Origin: Hymenobacter rigui
GTDB taxonomy: Bacteria > Bacteroidota > Bacteroidia > Cytophagales > Hymenobacteraceae
Length of the DNA: 64,000 nt
NCBI RefSeq assembly: GCF_003944715.1
Contig: NZ_RWIT01000001.1
Coordinates: 372,001-436,000 of the forward strand
Direction of reading: 5' to 3'
Shown here: one piece after another, positions 31,617 to 40,245 of the stretch
Layout: every line of letters begins with the position of its first letter
Position numbering within the stretch: the first letter of the stretch is position 1
Notes under the pieces: model-generated
Database searches by the model: none
What the model was told of the DNA's origin: nothing
What the model saw: only the letters and a program-made list of their open reading frames with translations
Made by a program: the position numbers and the translations under genes

Positions 31617-34600
31617 TTACTGCGAAAGGCTGTAGCGCAGCTGAATGCCACCCTCGGTGGCCGTGTTGCGGAAAGCGTTCTGTACGCGGGGCTCAGTAAT
31701 GTTCTGGGTAAAGAAGAACTGCAGGTTCAGGCGTTGGTTCAGCACGTAATCAATAGTTGGGCGCAGCTGAATCTGACGGGTACCGCTGGTTACCTTGCTG
31801 GAGGCGCGGCCCTTATTGCCGGTGGAGGTAGCATTGGGGTCAACCACGTCCAGAATGGTGCGCTGCACGGCGTAGTTGTCGCTGATGCTCAGGTCGAGGC
31901 GGGCGGTCAGCTCGTTGCGCAGGATGCGCTGCTCCCCACCCACCCGGAAGGGCAGTTTGAGGCGGTTGGTGGAGTAGCCGAAGCGGATAACGATATCGGA
32001 GCGGTGCAGCTCGGTAACCTGGGCAATGGGCGTGTTTAGGCCAATGGTCCGGTCGATGCGGTACTCCACGCCGCCTGTTATTTTGCCGGTGGTCTGGAAA
32101 TTCACCCCAATCAGCGGAGCCAGTCGCTCGGCAATGCTTACCTGCCCCAGAATGAAGTACGGGATGTACTGGTTCGACTGGTTGGTGATGGACGAGAAGT
32201 CATCCTTGCCCGGCTCCCGCGTGTAATTAGCCGAGGTAGTGTAGCCCGCAATGTTGTACTGCGAAGTGTACACGTGGTTGATGGTAAACGAGCGGAAGTA
32301 CCGCTGCATAAATGGCAACTCCGCCAGGCCATTGTACTGAATATTCCAGTTGGGCACGGGCAGCAGAGAGAAGGGGTTGAATCCTTTGGCTTTGTAGTTG
32401 GTAGAAGATTTACCCCGGTATGCATCCAAGAAGGCCGGAATCAGCACGTCCTGGGAATTGTAACCGTACAGACCTTGGCGAAGCGGACCGGCAACGGTAT
32501 AGCCGCCCCGGGCTTCCTGCAGGCGCTGCTGCACAGACACGCGGTTATCGATAAAGCGGTCAAACGCCTTCGATATTTCACCGCCGCTGCTTAGGTCCCC
32601 GAACAGCGTCTGAATGGAAATGAACGAGGTGGTGAAGGTGCCGGAACCCAAGGCATTGCTGGCCGTGGGTATAGCGCCCGTAACAGGCAGCAGAGTAGTC
32701 GTATCCACGGGATTACGGTAGAATACCTCCCGGTTGCGCACCAAGTTGCGGCGGGCATCCAGCTGAATGTTGAAGTCGCGGAACGGCTCCAGGGTGGTGC
32801 GCAACGTCAGGGCTTCCGTGAGCAGCGAGCTAAGCGGGGTGTTCAGGTACTGGCTCTCGGTGGTGTACCAGCCACGGCTGTAGGCCCGGTCGAAGAGGCC
32901 ATCCAAGTCATACTGCTTGCCCAGCAGGAACGGCACGCCCGGCGCGTCAAAGCTGCTGTTCATCCCGAAGAAGCGGGTACGCGGCAGGTAGCCGGGCAGC
33001 AGCGTGCCGTTGGAGCGGGCGTACGTAAAGTTCAGGGAGCGGGCCGTCATCAGAGAGCGAAGAATGCTCTTCAATACACGTAGTTCGGGGCCTTTGCTGG
33101 AGTCAGCGGCGGCAGCCTGATCAGCAGTAGCCTGGCTGCTGCCTTTGCGGCCCAGAGCAGCGCGTGGGTCGTTTTTGCCGGCTTCGTCGGCTTTCACGCG
33201 GGGCTGGGGTGGGGGTGCGTTGTTGATGATGTTGAGGAAGCGCACCTTGTTGTAGAGCTTCACCAGGTCAATCTTGCCGTTGGCGCTCAGCTCCCCGTTG
33301 TTCTGGATGGTGTTACCCAGCTTCAGCTCGCGGGTCTGGGTGCTGTCGGGCTGCGCGGGGTATACGGGAGCTGTCAGGGCCGTAGAGGCAGCCTGCCAGG
33401 TGTAGTTGGCCGCGTAGCGCACATCCGAGGAAACCCAGTCCGTGAGCGGGAACTTGTCCAGCGGCAGGCGGTAGGTGAGGGCTACCGTCTGGTTGAAGTT
33501 GGTGGTGCGGCCGCCGTTGCGGAACAGGTTGTCGCGCAGCTGCTGGCGGTTGCGCTGGGCTTCATCGGAGCTGCCGATGCTGCGTCCGGTGCCTTCATCC
33601 ACCACGGCGCGGTTGTTGGCCGTGTAGTCCAGGGCCAGGGCCTTGGTTAGGTCCCAGCGCAGGTCGTAGATGCGGTTGAAGTAGAACGACTTCTGAAACA
33701 CGCCCGGGATGCCGGTGGTAACGGGCACCTGGCCGGGCTCTAGGGTACGCTGCAGGAACCGCTCATTATACCGCCGGTCCAGGTCGGCGCGGAACGAGAA
33801 GCGGGAAGGCAGGGGCGTGAAATTCACCTCCTTGAACATGGCCAGGTAGGGCGAGTCAAATGCCTTGACGCGGGCCAGGGGCGTGTAGTTCTTGGGCGTG
33901 GCCTGGTACACGTAAGCCAAGGCCCCGGTGTACGTGCGGGTATAGTCCCGGTCGGTGCGGATATCGGTGTGCAGGCGCTCCGTGATGGAGTAGCTCACGG
34001 CAAAATTTTCGATGTCGTAGGGCCGCGCCTTCTTCTCGGGGTTGGTGCGCTCCTTGCGCACGTTGAGTAGGGAAATGCTACGCTGGCTGGTCTGGTCAAT
34101 CACCTCCTTGCGGTAGGCGGCTTTTTCCTCACTCGACTTAAACTTCTCCAGTGACTGGGTCAGCTTGGTATCGGGGTCCAGGGGGTCGTACTTGGGGGCG
34201 CGGGTTTCGATGCCGGCCTGCACCAGTACCGGCACCCGCAGGCCCAGCTTCTCGGGGAAGAATTTCTCGGCGGCTACCGTGGCGTTGATGTCGCCGCGGG
34301 TGATGTTGTCGGTGGAGCGTTGCTGGGCTTTGTCCTGCAGCCCCCCGAAGCCCGTGCTGATGAAGCTGCCCGTAGCCGTTACGTTGGCCACATCGGCTAG
34401 CTTGGCGTTGAAGCGGGCCGTGGCGGCCCAGCCGCTTTCGTTGTCGAAATCCAGCACCCGCAGCTCATCGGCCCAGAAGGTTACCGACTTGTTAGCCCCG
34501 TCATTCTTGGGGTTCAGCACGCCAATCATAGCGCCCTGCACCGCCGAGAGGTCGGGGTTACCCACTACTGTAATGGTCGAGCCATCAGCCAGCGTTACTG

Positions 34601-37600
34601 TAAACGGCTTGGTGTAGTCGATGCTGGAAGCGGCCTGCTTATTCCGGGCCGATTTGGCATCAATGAAAGCCTGGAAGGGCAAGTCAATTCGGTTATCTAG
34701 TGGCCACACCTCGTCGGCGGTGTAACGGGCCGGCGCGCCCGAGGTGCCCGGCTGGGGAGTCAGCACCAGCGGACGGGAGTACTCGTAGTAGTTCTGAATG
34801 TAGTCGGTGCCGAGGCGCACGAAGCCGCGCAGCTGCCCGTCGCGCACCGTCCGGTCTTCGCTTTCGGCGTGCATGAACATGCGCAGCCGCTTGTAGCGCA
34901 GCATGTTCAGGCTCACGTTTTTGTAAGCGGCTTTGGCAAAACCGTCGCGCAGGCCGTCCACTACCAGCCGCAGGCTCTGCTCGTTCTGCTGGCGGTTTAC
35001 GGTGCTGGAGCCGTACTCCCGGTCACGCCGGATGTTGGGCGGCAACACGTAGGGAATAGCATCATTAGCCGTGCTCGAAACGCCGTTTTCCTCAATGCTT
35101 ACCGTAGAGATGCTGAAGCCGTCGGCGTCCGTATCGGGATTCACAATAGTTTGGCCAGGTTCGGCCAGCTTGTTGAGGTAGCGGCGCCATTGGTTGGCCA
35201 CAAACTGGGGCTGCACCATGCGCAGTACCACCGGCTGCTGCCAGCGTGTGAGGTACATGCGCAGGAAGCGGATAGACTTGAAGCCGAAATCCTGGCCGGC
35301 CGGTACACCTACCACACCCGTGGGCTGCCGCACCGGAATGCGGAACTGGTACCACGTAACGGGCTCGTTGTTGGTGTCGGTGTTGGTATTCGTGATTTTG
35401 TCGACGATGTAGTTCTGGCCCACCTCCATGCTGGTGGGGTTCAGCTGCAGGCGGTACTCGTAGTACCGCTCCGTATCCGACAGCACGTTGTCACGGTTCA
35501 GGTCTTCCTTATCAGGGAAGGCCGTGGAACTGAGCTGGCTGCCCTCGGGCGAGTTGCCCTCCATGCCGTTAAAGTTCTTGTAGCGGGCCAGGATTTTGGC
35601 GTCCTGCTGGTCGTAGCTGCCGTCCAGGTGGTGGCGGAAATTATCGGCGGCCGGGTCGGGTACAGACTGATAGACTGGGCTGATGCCGGTCAGCTGCTGT
35701 TCTTCGCCGTCATTCACCCCATCCAACCCCACGTCCTGCCGGGCGCGGGCCCCGGGGGCGGCGCTGAAGGCATCGGTGAGGAACTGCTGCTTGGTCACGC
35801 GGCCCCACAGCGTGGCGGCGGTTTCTAGCGGCAGGTTGGCCGCGTCTACCGGAATGCCATTTTCAAACTCGTACTGGTTATCGTCCTTCAGCACATCCTC
35901 CGACACCGAGCCCAGGTTGATGTACATGTCGCCGCCGGTGGTGTTGTTGGCGTTGTGCCCGTCGGAATCCACTACCCGGCCATTGTCGCCGGCCAGGAAG
36001 GGGTCCATCATCCAGAACTCCAGAAACTCCACGTTGGCGTTGTCGAAGTCGGTATCGAAGGTGATTTCGCGCGAAATACCCGCGTGGCGGGCCGCGTTGG
36101 CGGCCGGAGTGGTAGTCGAGAAGAAGGTAGGGTTGGTGGAGTTAACCTGGGGCGTGTAGTTGTACTGGCCGCGCTGGTCAGGAAAATAGGCTAAGTCCAG
36201 CGTGGTTTCAAAGGAGTTGCCGGTGGTGCCTACGTCCTTGTTCGGGAACACCTCCGTGCGCTTAATGCCGCGCACATAGTGGTTTTTCAGGTCGTTGATG
36301 CCAATGTTGCGGGGCTTGCTCTGGCCGTTGGTATAGTAGGTTTGGTCGATGGTGTACCAGGCCAGCTTGGCGCGGCTGTAAGCCACGGCCAGGCCCTGGG
36401 CCGTGCCTACCAGCGGAGCCGGTGTGGAACCCAGCCGCCAGGTAGTAGCCGAGCTGACGCCGCCCAACGTGTAGGGCGTGCGGGCATTTTCGAAGTCGTC
36501 GAGGTAGGAAACGCCGTTTTCACCGCCACTATCACTGGTGCCCAGCTTGCTCTGGCCGGGCAGCAGCTGCGCAAATTCCCCACTAAAGGCTACCGTCGAA
36601 ATTTCCTTGGTACTCACGAAGGGCAGCGCGTCCAGGTACTTGGTCAGGGCCCGCGACTCGCGGCGCATGTTCACGTCGAAGCCGTAGATGGTGTTGTTGC
36701 CCGGCTCGTCGCCGATGTTCACGCGGTTGATACCGGGGGCCTGGTTTTCACGCAGGTGCAGCACCGTGGCCCCGAAGTTGATATCGGGCGAGAGGCGGTA
36801 ATCGAAGCGGGCTCCGAGCAGCTTACGCGGCTGCACCTGCACCAGGGCGTTTTTTTCAAACTCCACCCGCAGCTCATTGGCCGAGTTCAGGTAGGCCGGG
36901 TTCAGAATTTTGACCTTGGCCTGGTCATAGAAAACCTGGTAGTCGGTGCCTTCCGTGAGCAGGGTGCTGCCGGCAAATACCCGCACCGAGCCCTCGGCAA
37001 TGCCAATGCCGGGCAGGTTGATTTCATCAGTAGAGGTGGCCTGGAACCGGCCGCGCAGGTAGAATTTGTCCTTCTCCTGGCGCTGCTGGGCGTCGCTCTG
37101 CACCTGGTTGTACAGCTCCCGGTACACGTATTTGCGGGCCAGGTCCCGCTCGGCGGTGGAGGCAGTGGTATCAAACTGCGCCGCCAGGTAGCTGCCGAAG
37201 GGCTGCACCTCCGGGAAGATGATCTTGCCCAGCTCCGTATCCACCGTCACGCCCGGGAAAAAGTCGAAGTTGCCGTCGGGGTTCCGGTCGTTGTTGGGGT
37301 TTACGTTATCGAGGTTGAGCACCTCAATCAGGGGGCGGTTGGCAATGCGCTGGCCTTCCTTCAGCGAAATCAAATCCACCCCCGTAATGTCATCCTTATA
37401 GATGAGCTGGAGTTGGAAGTTGTCCCGGTTGAGCTGGTTGGCGTTCAGGGGATAGATGTTTTTCATCATCAAATCCCAGGTCGGCAGGTTGCGGGTCAGC
37501 AGGTTCTCGTTGCCGCTGTTGGGCGCGCCGGGAGTCGGTACGTTTACCGTCGGGTCGTTGAGGTTGGCCAGCCCCACACCGGGGTTGGTGGCCTTCAGCA

Positions 37601-39188
37601 TCTTCAGGAAGATGACCTCCTCTTGGCCCACGTTGGTGTAATCGTTCTGGATTTCGCCAACGGTGTAGGTTTTACCGTTGTAAATGTACTGGTACGACAC
37701 GCCCAGCACCTGCTCCGGCAGCAGTTGCGTGTTCAGCGAGATGTAGCCCAGCTGCGCATTGTAAGTGTACTCGCGCGGGTCGAGCTTGCGGGCCCGCACG
37801 TGCTCAAAGTCCACGTTTTTGGTCAGGTTCAGGCTGGCCAGCGCATTGTCCACCGTCAGGTTGTTGCGGAAGCCAGCCGTGCCGCGCACCTGACTGAACA
37901 GGGTGTTGTTATTGTTGTCGGCCAGGGCGTTGGGGCCGCTGGGCTTGATAAACTGCCGGCGGTACAGGCGCTTGGGCTCGGCCACGTCCATGAGCGTTAC
38001 CACGTTGCGGAGGTTGTCGCTCTGGCGGTTATCGTTGGTTACCCATACCTCCAGATGCGTAATTTCCACCCCGCTCTGAATGGTCGGCAGGTTGCGCAGG
38101 GCCGCGTCGTATCGGTCGCGGAAGGCCTGGTTCAGGAAGAAGTGCCGGTCCCGCTCGTACTGGCTGGCCTTGATTTCGAACTGCCGACTCTGGCCCCCGT
38201 TCTGGATGCGCACGGCATCAGCCTGCCCGCGCAGGGTGCTGGCCAGGGCCGTTACACCCAGCCGCCCGAACTGCAGCTGGGTTTTCACACCAAACAGGTT
38301 CTGGCCGCCCGTAATAAGGGAGTTGTTCAATGGCAACGATACGTTGCCCAGCTCCACCTTCCGGATGATATCGGTTTCGTAGCCCGTGTAATCGAGCTTC
38401 ATGTTGTTCTCGAAATCGAAGGCCGCGCGGGTGTCGTAGTTGAAGGTCAGCTTGAGCTTTTCGCCAATCTGACCGGTCAGGTTGAGGTTGAGGTTCTGGT
38501 CGTACTGGAAGTCGCCCACCCGCTGCTGCCGCAGGGTGAGGGTGGGGTTTTCGTTGCGGTTGCCCCGGTAGCCCATGCGCAGCGTCACGGCACCCTGGGG
38601 CCGGATGTCTACGTAGCTGCCCCCAAAAATCCGGTCGGCCATGGGGCCCAGGTAGATTTTAGGAATGAGGCGACGGTTCTCGGGCTGGTTGGCGTCGCCG
38701 GCTACGCCCCCGTTGGAGCGCTGTCGGAAATAGTTGCGCACGGCCTGCTGCTGCTGCCAGCGCGAGTACTCCTCAAACGTCATCCGACTTGGGTCGCGGA
38801 AGTCGAATTCGGGTCCTACTTTTTCGCGGATATCAAAGTTTTGCAGGCTGTCGTCGGCCTGCACGTCCATTTGTACGTTAGAAGGCAGTGGCAGTACCAG
38901 CGGGGAACGGCGGCGCTGCGGCGAAAACGGCGTACCCACCCGATCCTCCGGTGCTACCCGGGGCCGGGTGCTGGGGCGGTAGCGGGTGGTATCGGTGCGG
39001 GGCGTATCGGGGCTGAAACCGAACGACAGGCGCGGCAGCCGCTGCCCGGCAGGCAGCCAGTCGGACCACAGCTGACGCATAGCAAACGGCGCGGACGCCC
39101 CGCCTAACGGTCGGGCCTGAGACCACCACGCTACCAACGACACAACGGCCACCGCTGAGGCAGCCAAAGACTTCTTACCGGTATTCAA
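31617..39188 (-). CDS. sprA: T9SS outer-membrane translocon SprA
   Basis: SprA (Sov) is the giant outer-membrane beta-barrel through which type IX secretion substrates pass. The 2523-residue protein is close to the size of Flavobacterium SprA and starts with a signal-like segment (MNTGKKSLAASAVAVVSLVA). Recognisable parts include YVDIRPQGAVTLRMGYRGN near 193-211, SGQ-rich periplasmic domains in the middle, and C-terminal barrel strands ending GIQLRYSLSQ. The whole frame is intact. It lies between ruvA and gcvH, as in many Bacteroidota. It should export the three T9SS-tagged proteins in this window. Imperfect repeats flank the gene on both sides. Confidence 0.96.
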   Translation of the reverse strand: MNTGKKSLAASAVAVVSLVAWWSQARPLGGASAPFAMRQLWSDWLPAGQRLPRLSFGFSPDTPRTDTTRYRPSTRPRVAPEDRVGTPFSPQRRRSPLVLPLPSNVQMDVQADDSLQNFDIREKVGPEFDFRDPSRMTFEEYSRWQQQQAVRNYFRQRSNGGVAGDANQPENRRLIPKIYLGPMADRIFGGSYVDIRPQGAVTLRMGYRGNRNENPTLTLRQQRVGDFQYDQNLNLNLTGQIGEKLKLTFNYDTRAAFDFENNMKLDYTGYETDIIRKVELGNVSLPLNNSLITGGQNLFGVKTQLQFGRLGVTALASTLRGQADAVRIQNGGQSRQFEIKASQYERDRHFFLNQAFRDRYDAALRNLPTIQSGVEITHLEVWVTNDNRQSDNLRNVVTLMDVAEPKRLYRRQFIKPSGPNALADNNNNTLFSQVRGTAGFRNNLTVDNALASLNLTKNVDFEHVRARKLDPREYTYNAQLGYISLNTQLLPEQVLGVSYQYIYNGKTYTVGEIQNDYTNVGQEEVIFLKMLKATNPGVGLANLNDPTVNVPTPGAPNSGNENLLTRNLPTWDLMMKNIYPLNANQLNRDNFQLQLIYKDDITGVDLISLKEGQRIANRPLIEVLNLDNVNPNNDRNPDGNFDFFPGVTVDTELGKIIFPEVQPFGSYLAAQFDTTASTAERDLARKYVYRELYNQVQSDAQQRQEKDKFYLRGRFQATSTDEINLPGIGIAEGSVRVFAGSTLLTEGTDYQVFYDQAKVKILNPAYLNSANELRVEFEKNALVQVQPRKLLGARFDYRLSPDINFGATVLHLRENQAPGINRVNIGDEPGNNTIYGFDVNMRRESRALTKYLDALPFVSTKEISTVAFSGEFAQLLPGQSKLGTSDSGGENGVSYLDDFENARTPYTLGGVSSATTWRLGSTPAPLVGTAQGLAVAYSRAKLAWYTIDQTYYTNGQSKPRNIGINDLKNHYVRGIKRTEVFPNKDVGTTGNSFETTLDLAYFPDQRGQYNYTPQVNSTNPTFFSTTTPAANAARHAGISREITFDTDFDNANVEFLEFWMMDPFLAGDNGRVVDSDGHNANNTTGGDMYINLGSVSEDVLKDDNQYEFENGIPVDAANLPLETAATLWGRVTKQQFLTDAFSAAPGARARQDVGLDGVNDGEEQQLTGISPVYQSVPDPAADNFRHHLDGSYDQQDAKILARYKNFNGMEGNSPEGSQLSSTAFPDKEDLNRDNVLSDTERYYEYRLQLNPTSMEVGQNYIVDKITNTNTDTNNEPVTWYQFRIPVRQPTGVVGVPAGQDFGFKSIRFLRMYLTRWQQPVVLRMVQPQFVANQWRRYLNKLAEPGQTIVNPDTDADGFSISTVSIEENGVSSTANDAIPYVLPPNIRRDREYGSSTVNRQQNEQSLRLVVDGLRDGFAKAAYKNVSLNMLRYKRLRMFMHAESEDRTVRDGQLRGFVRLGTDYIQNYYEYSRPLVLTPQPGTSGAPARYTADEVWPLDNRIDLPFQAFIDAKSARNKQAASSIDYTKPFTVTLADGSTITVVGNPDLSAVQGAMIGVLNPKNDGANKSVTFWADELRVLDFDNESGWAATARFNAKLADVANVTATGSFISTGFGGLQDKAQQRSTDNITRGDINATVAAEKFFPEKLGLRVPVLVQAGIETRAPKYDPLDPDTKLTQSLEKFKSSEEKAAYRKEVIDQTSQRSISLLNVRKERTNPEKKARPYDIENFAVSYSITERLHTDIRTDRDYTRTYTGALAYVYQATPKNYTPLARVKAFDSPYLAMFKEVNFTPLPSRFSFRADLDRRYNERFLQRTLEPGQVPVTTGIPGVFQKSFYFNRIYDLRWDLTKALALDYTANNRAVVDEGTGRSIGSSDEAQRNRQQLRDNLFRNGGRTTNFNQTVALTYRLPLDKFPLTDWVSSDVRYAANYTWQAASTALTAPVYPAQPDSTQTRELKLGNTIQNNGELSANGKIDLVKLYNKVRFLNIINNAPPPQPRVKADEAGKNDPRAALGRKGSSQATADQAAAADSSKGPELRVLKSILRSLMTARSLNFTYARSNGTLLPGYLPRTRFFGMNSSFDAPGVPFLLGKQYDLDGLFDRAYSRGWYTTESQYLNTPLSSLLTEALTLRTTLEPFRDFNIQLDARRNLVRNREVFYRNPVDTTTLLPVTGAIPTASNALGSGTFTTSFISIQTLFGDLSSGGEISKAFDRFIDNRVSVQQRLQEARGGYTVAGPLRQGLYGYNSQDVLIPAFLDAYRGKSSTNYKAKGFNPFSLLPVPNWNIQYNGLAELPFMQRYFRSFTINHVYTSQYNIAGYTTSANYTREPGKDDFSSITNQSNQYIPYFILGQVSIAERLAPLIGVNFQTTGKITGGVEYRIDRTIGLNTPIAQVTELHRSDIVIRFGYSTNRLKLPFRVGGEQRILRNELTARLDLSISDNYAVQRTILDVVDPNATSTGNKGRASSKVTSGTRQIQLRPTIDYVLNQRLNLQFFFTQNITEPRVQNAFRNTATEGGIQLRYSLSQ

Positions 39189-39222
39189 GCGTCAATAAGC
39201 GAAGGGCGAAAGGAGAGGAGTG

Positions 39223-39339
39223 CGTTTTTCGTTGCTCGTTGTTTGCGGTTCGTTTTTGTCACGCCTTCATCCACATGGAAAGCCCAGCGGCTTCCGGTGA
39301 AAAGCAGCAAAAACGAGCACCAAACAACTAAAAACGAAT
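39223..39339. repeat. Imperfect inverted repeat upstream of sprA
   Basis: The left arm (39223-39260) contains CGTTTTT, GTTGTTTG and CGTTTTTG units; the right arm (39308-39339) contains CAAAAACG, CAAACAAC and AAAAACGAA in reverse order. It fills most of the sprA-ruvA gap and could terminate ruvA or fold the sprA leader. Confidence 0.5.
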
Positions 39340-39344
39340 CTGGC

Positions 39345-39950
39345 CTAGTGAGACTTAAGAGCGAATTTAATCAATTCCTCCACGCTCAGGTCGTTACCGT
39401 GCTTGTGCTGAATTTGGTCGAGGGTTTTCTCGGCCGCCGCCCGCGCGAAGCCCAGCATTACCAGGGCTGCTAACGCTTCACTGCGGTTGGTATTGTGCGC
39501 CTTAGCCAGCGGCACGGTATCAATGCCGGCTTTGGCCAGCAGCTCGTCTTTGCGGAGCTTGTCTTTCAGCTCCAGTACCACCCGCTGGGCGGTTTTGGGC
39601 CCTACGCCCTTAATGCTCTGGATGGAGCGCACGTCCTCGTTCACAATAGCCTGCCGAATCTCACCCACCGACATCGACGATACCATCACAATGCCCGTGC
39701 CCGGCCCGATACCCGACACCGAAATCAGCTGCATAAACAGCGCCTTCTCGTTGGGGTCCAGAAAGCCGTACAGCGTCTGCCCGTCTTCTTTGATGTGCTG
39801 GTAGGTGTAGAGCTTGGCCTTTTCGCCCTCGGGGGCCAGCTTGGAGTAGGTAGCCAGCGAAATCCGGATTTCGTAGCCGATGCCATTTACATCCAGAATG
39901 GCTTGGGTGGGGTCTTTATAAGCGAGTTTACCGTCGACGTAGGCAATCAT
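39345..39950 (-). CDS. ruvA: Holliday junction DNA helicase subunit RuvA
   Basis: RuvA tetramers bind four-way junctions and load RuvB for branch migration. The 201-residue protein starts MIAYVDGKLAYKDPTQAIL, has an OB fold up to about residue 65, and two helix-hairpin-helix motifs (ISVSGIGPGTGIVMV near 73-87; SIKGVGPKTAQRVVLEL near 109-125). The C-terminal RuvB-binding domain is present. RuvB and RuvC are not nearby. It is separated from the malic enzyme gene upstream by a terminator and from sprA downstream by repeats. Confidence 0.97.
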   Translation of the reverse strand: MIAYVDGKLAYKDPTQAILDVNGIGYEIRISLATYSKLAPEGEKAKLYTYQHIKEDGQTLYGFLDPNEKALFMQLISVSGIGPGTGIVMVSSMSVGEIRQAIVNEDVRSIQSIKGVGPKTAQRVVLELKDKLRKDELLAKAGIDTVPLAKAHNTNRSEALAALVMLGFARAAAEKTLDQIQHKHGNDLSVEELIKFALKSH

Positions 39951-40143
39951 GCGGGGTGGTGAAGTTGGGAGTTGTCAGAACCAGCAGAACACCAGCGCAC
40001 GGACTTTTGTGCCAAACCAATTAGTGGTTCCAACGAAATTAGCTGCCGCCATGCAACACGCGGCCGTTTGGGCAAGTTGCGCCGATTTTGGTCGGAATCA
40101 AAACATTGAAAGTTATCAGATGAAGAAGCCGTGAGGAGGACGA

Positions 40144-40186
40144 TAAAAAAGAAGCCCCAACTGCCAGCGTAGCAGTTGAGGCTTCA
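40144..40186 (-). terminator. Terminator of the malic enzyme gene
   Basis: On the minus strand GAAGCCTCAACTGC pairs with GCAGTTGGGGCTTC around a 7-nt loop, followed by a T6 tract. It isolates maeB from ruvA. The rest of 39951-40245 shows no gene. Confidence 0.85.
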
Positions 40187-40245
40187 GGATTGACAAGTTG
40201 GGAGCGACGGGTAGTGCAGTTCCCTGCCAGCGTCGGCGCAATATT

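Noticed and set aside
36279..39107. 942-codon frame opposite sprA
   Set aside because: It is a shadow of the GC-rich sprA codons: it lacks domains, is Val/His/Gly-rich, and sprA itself is unmistakable.
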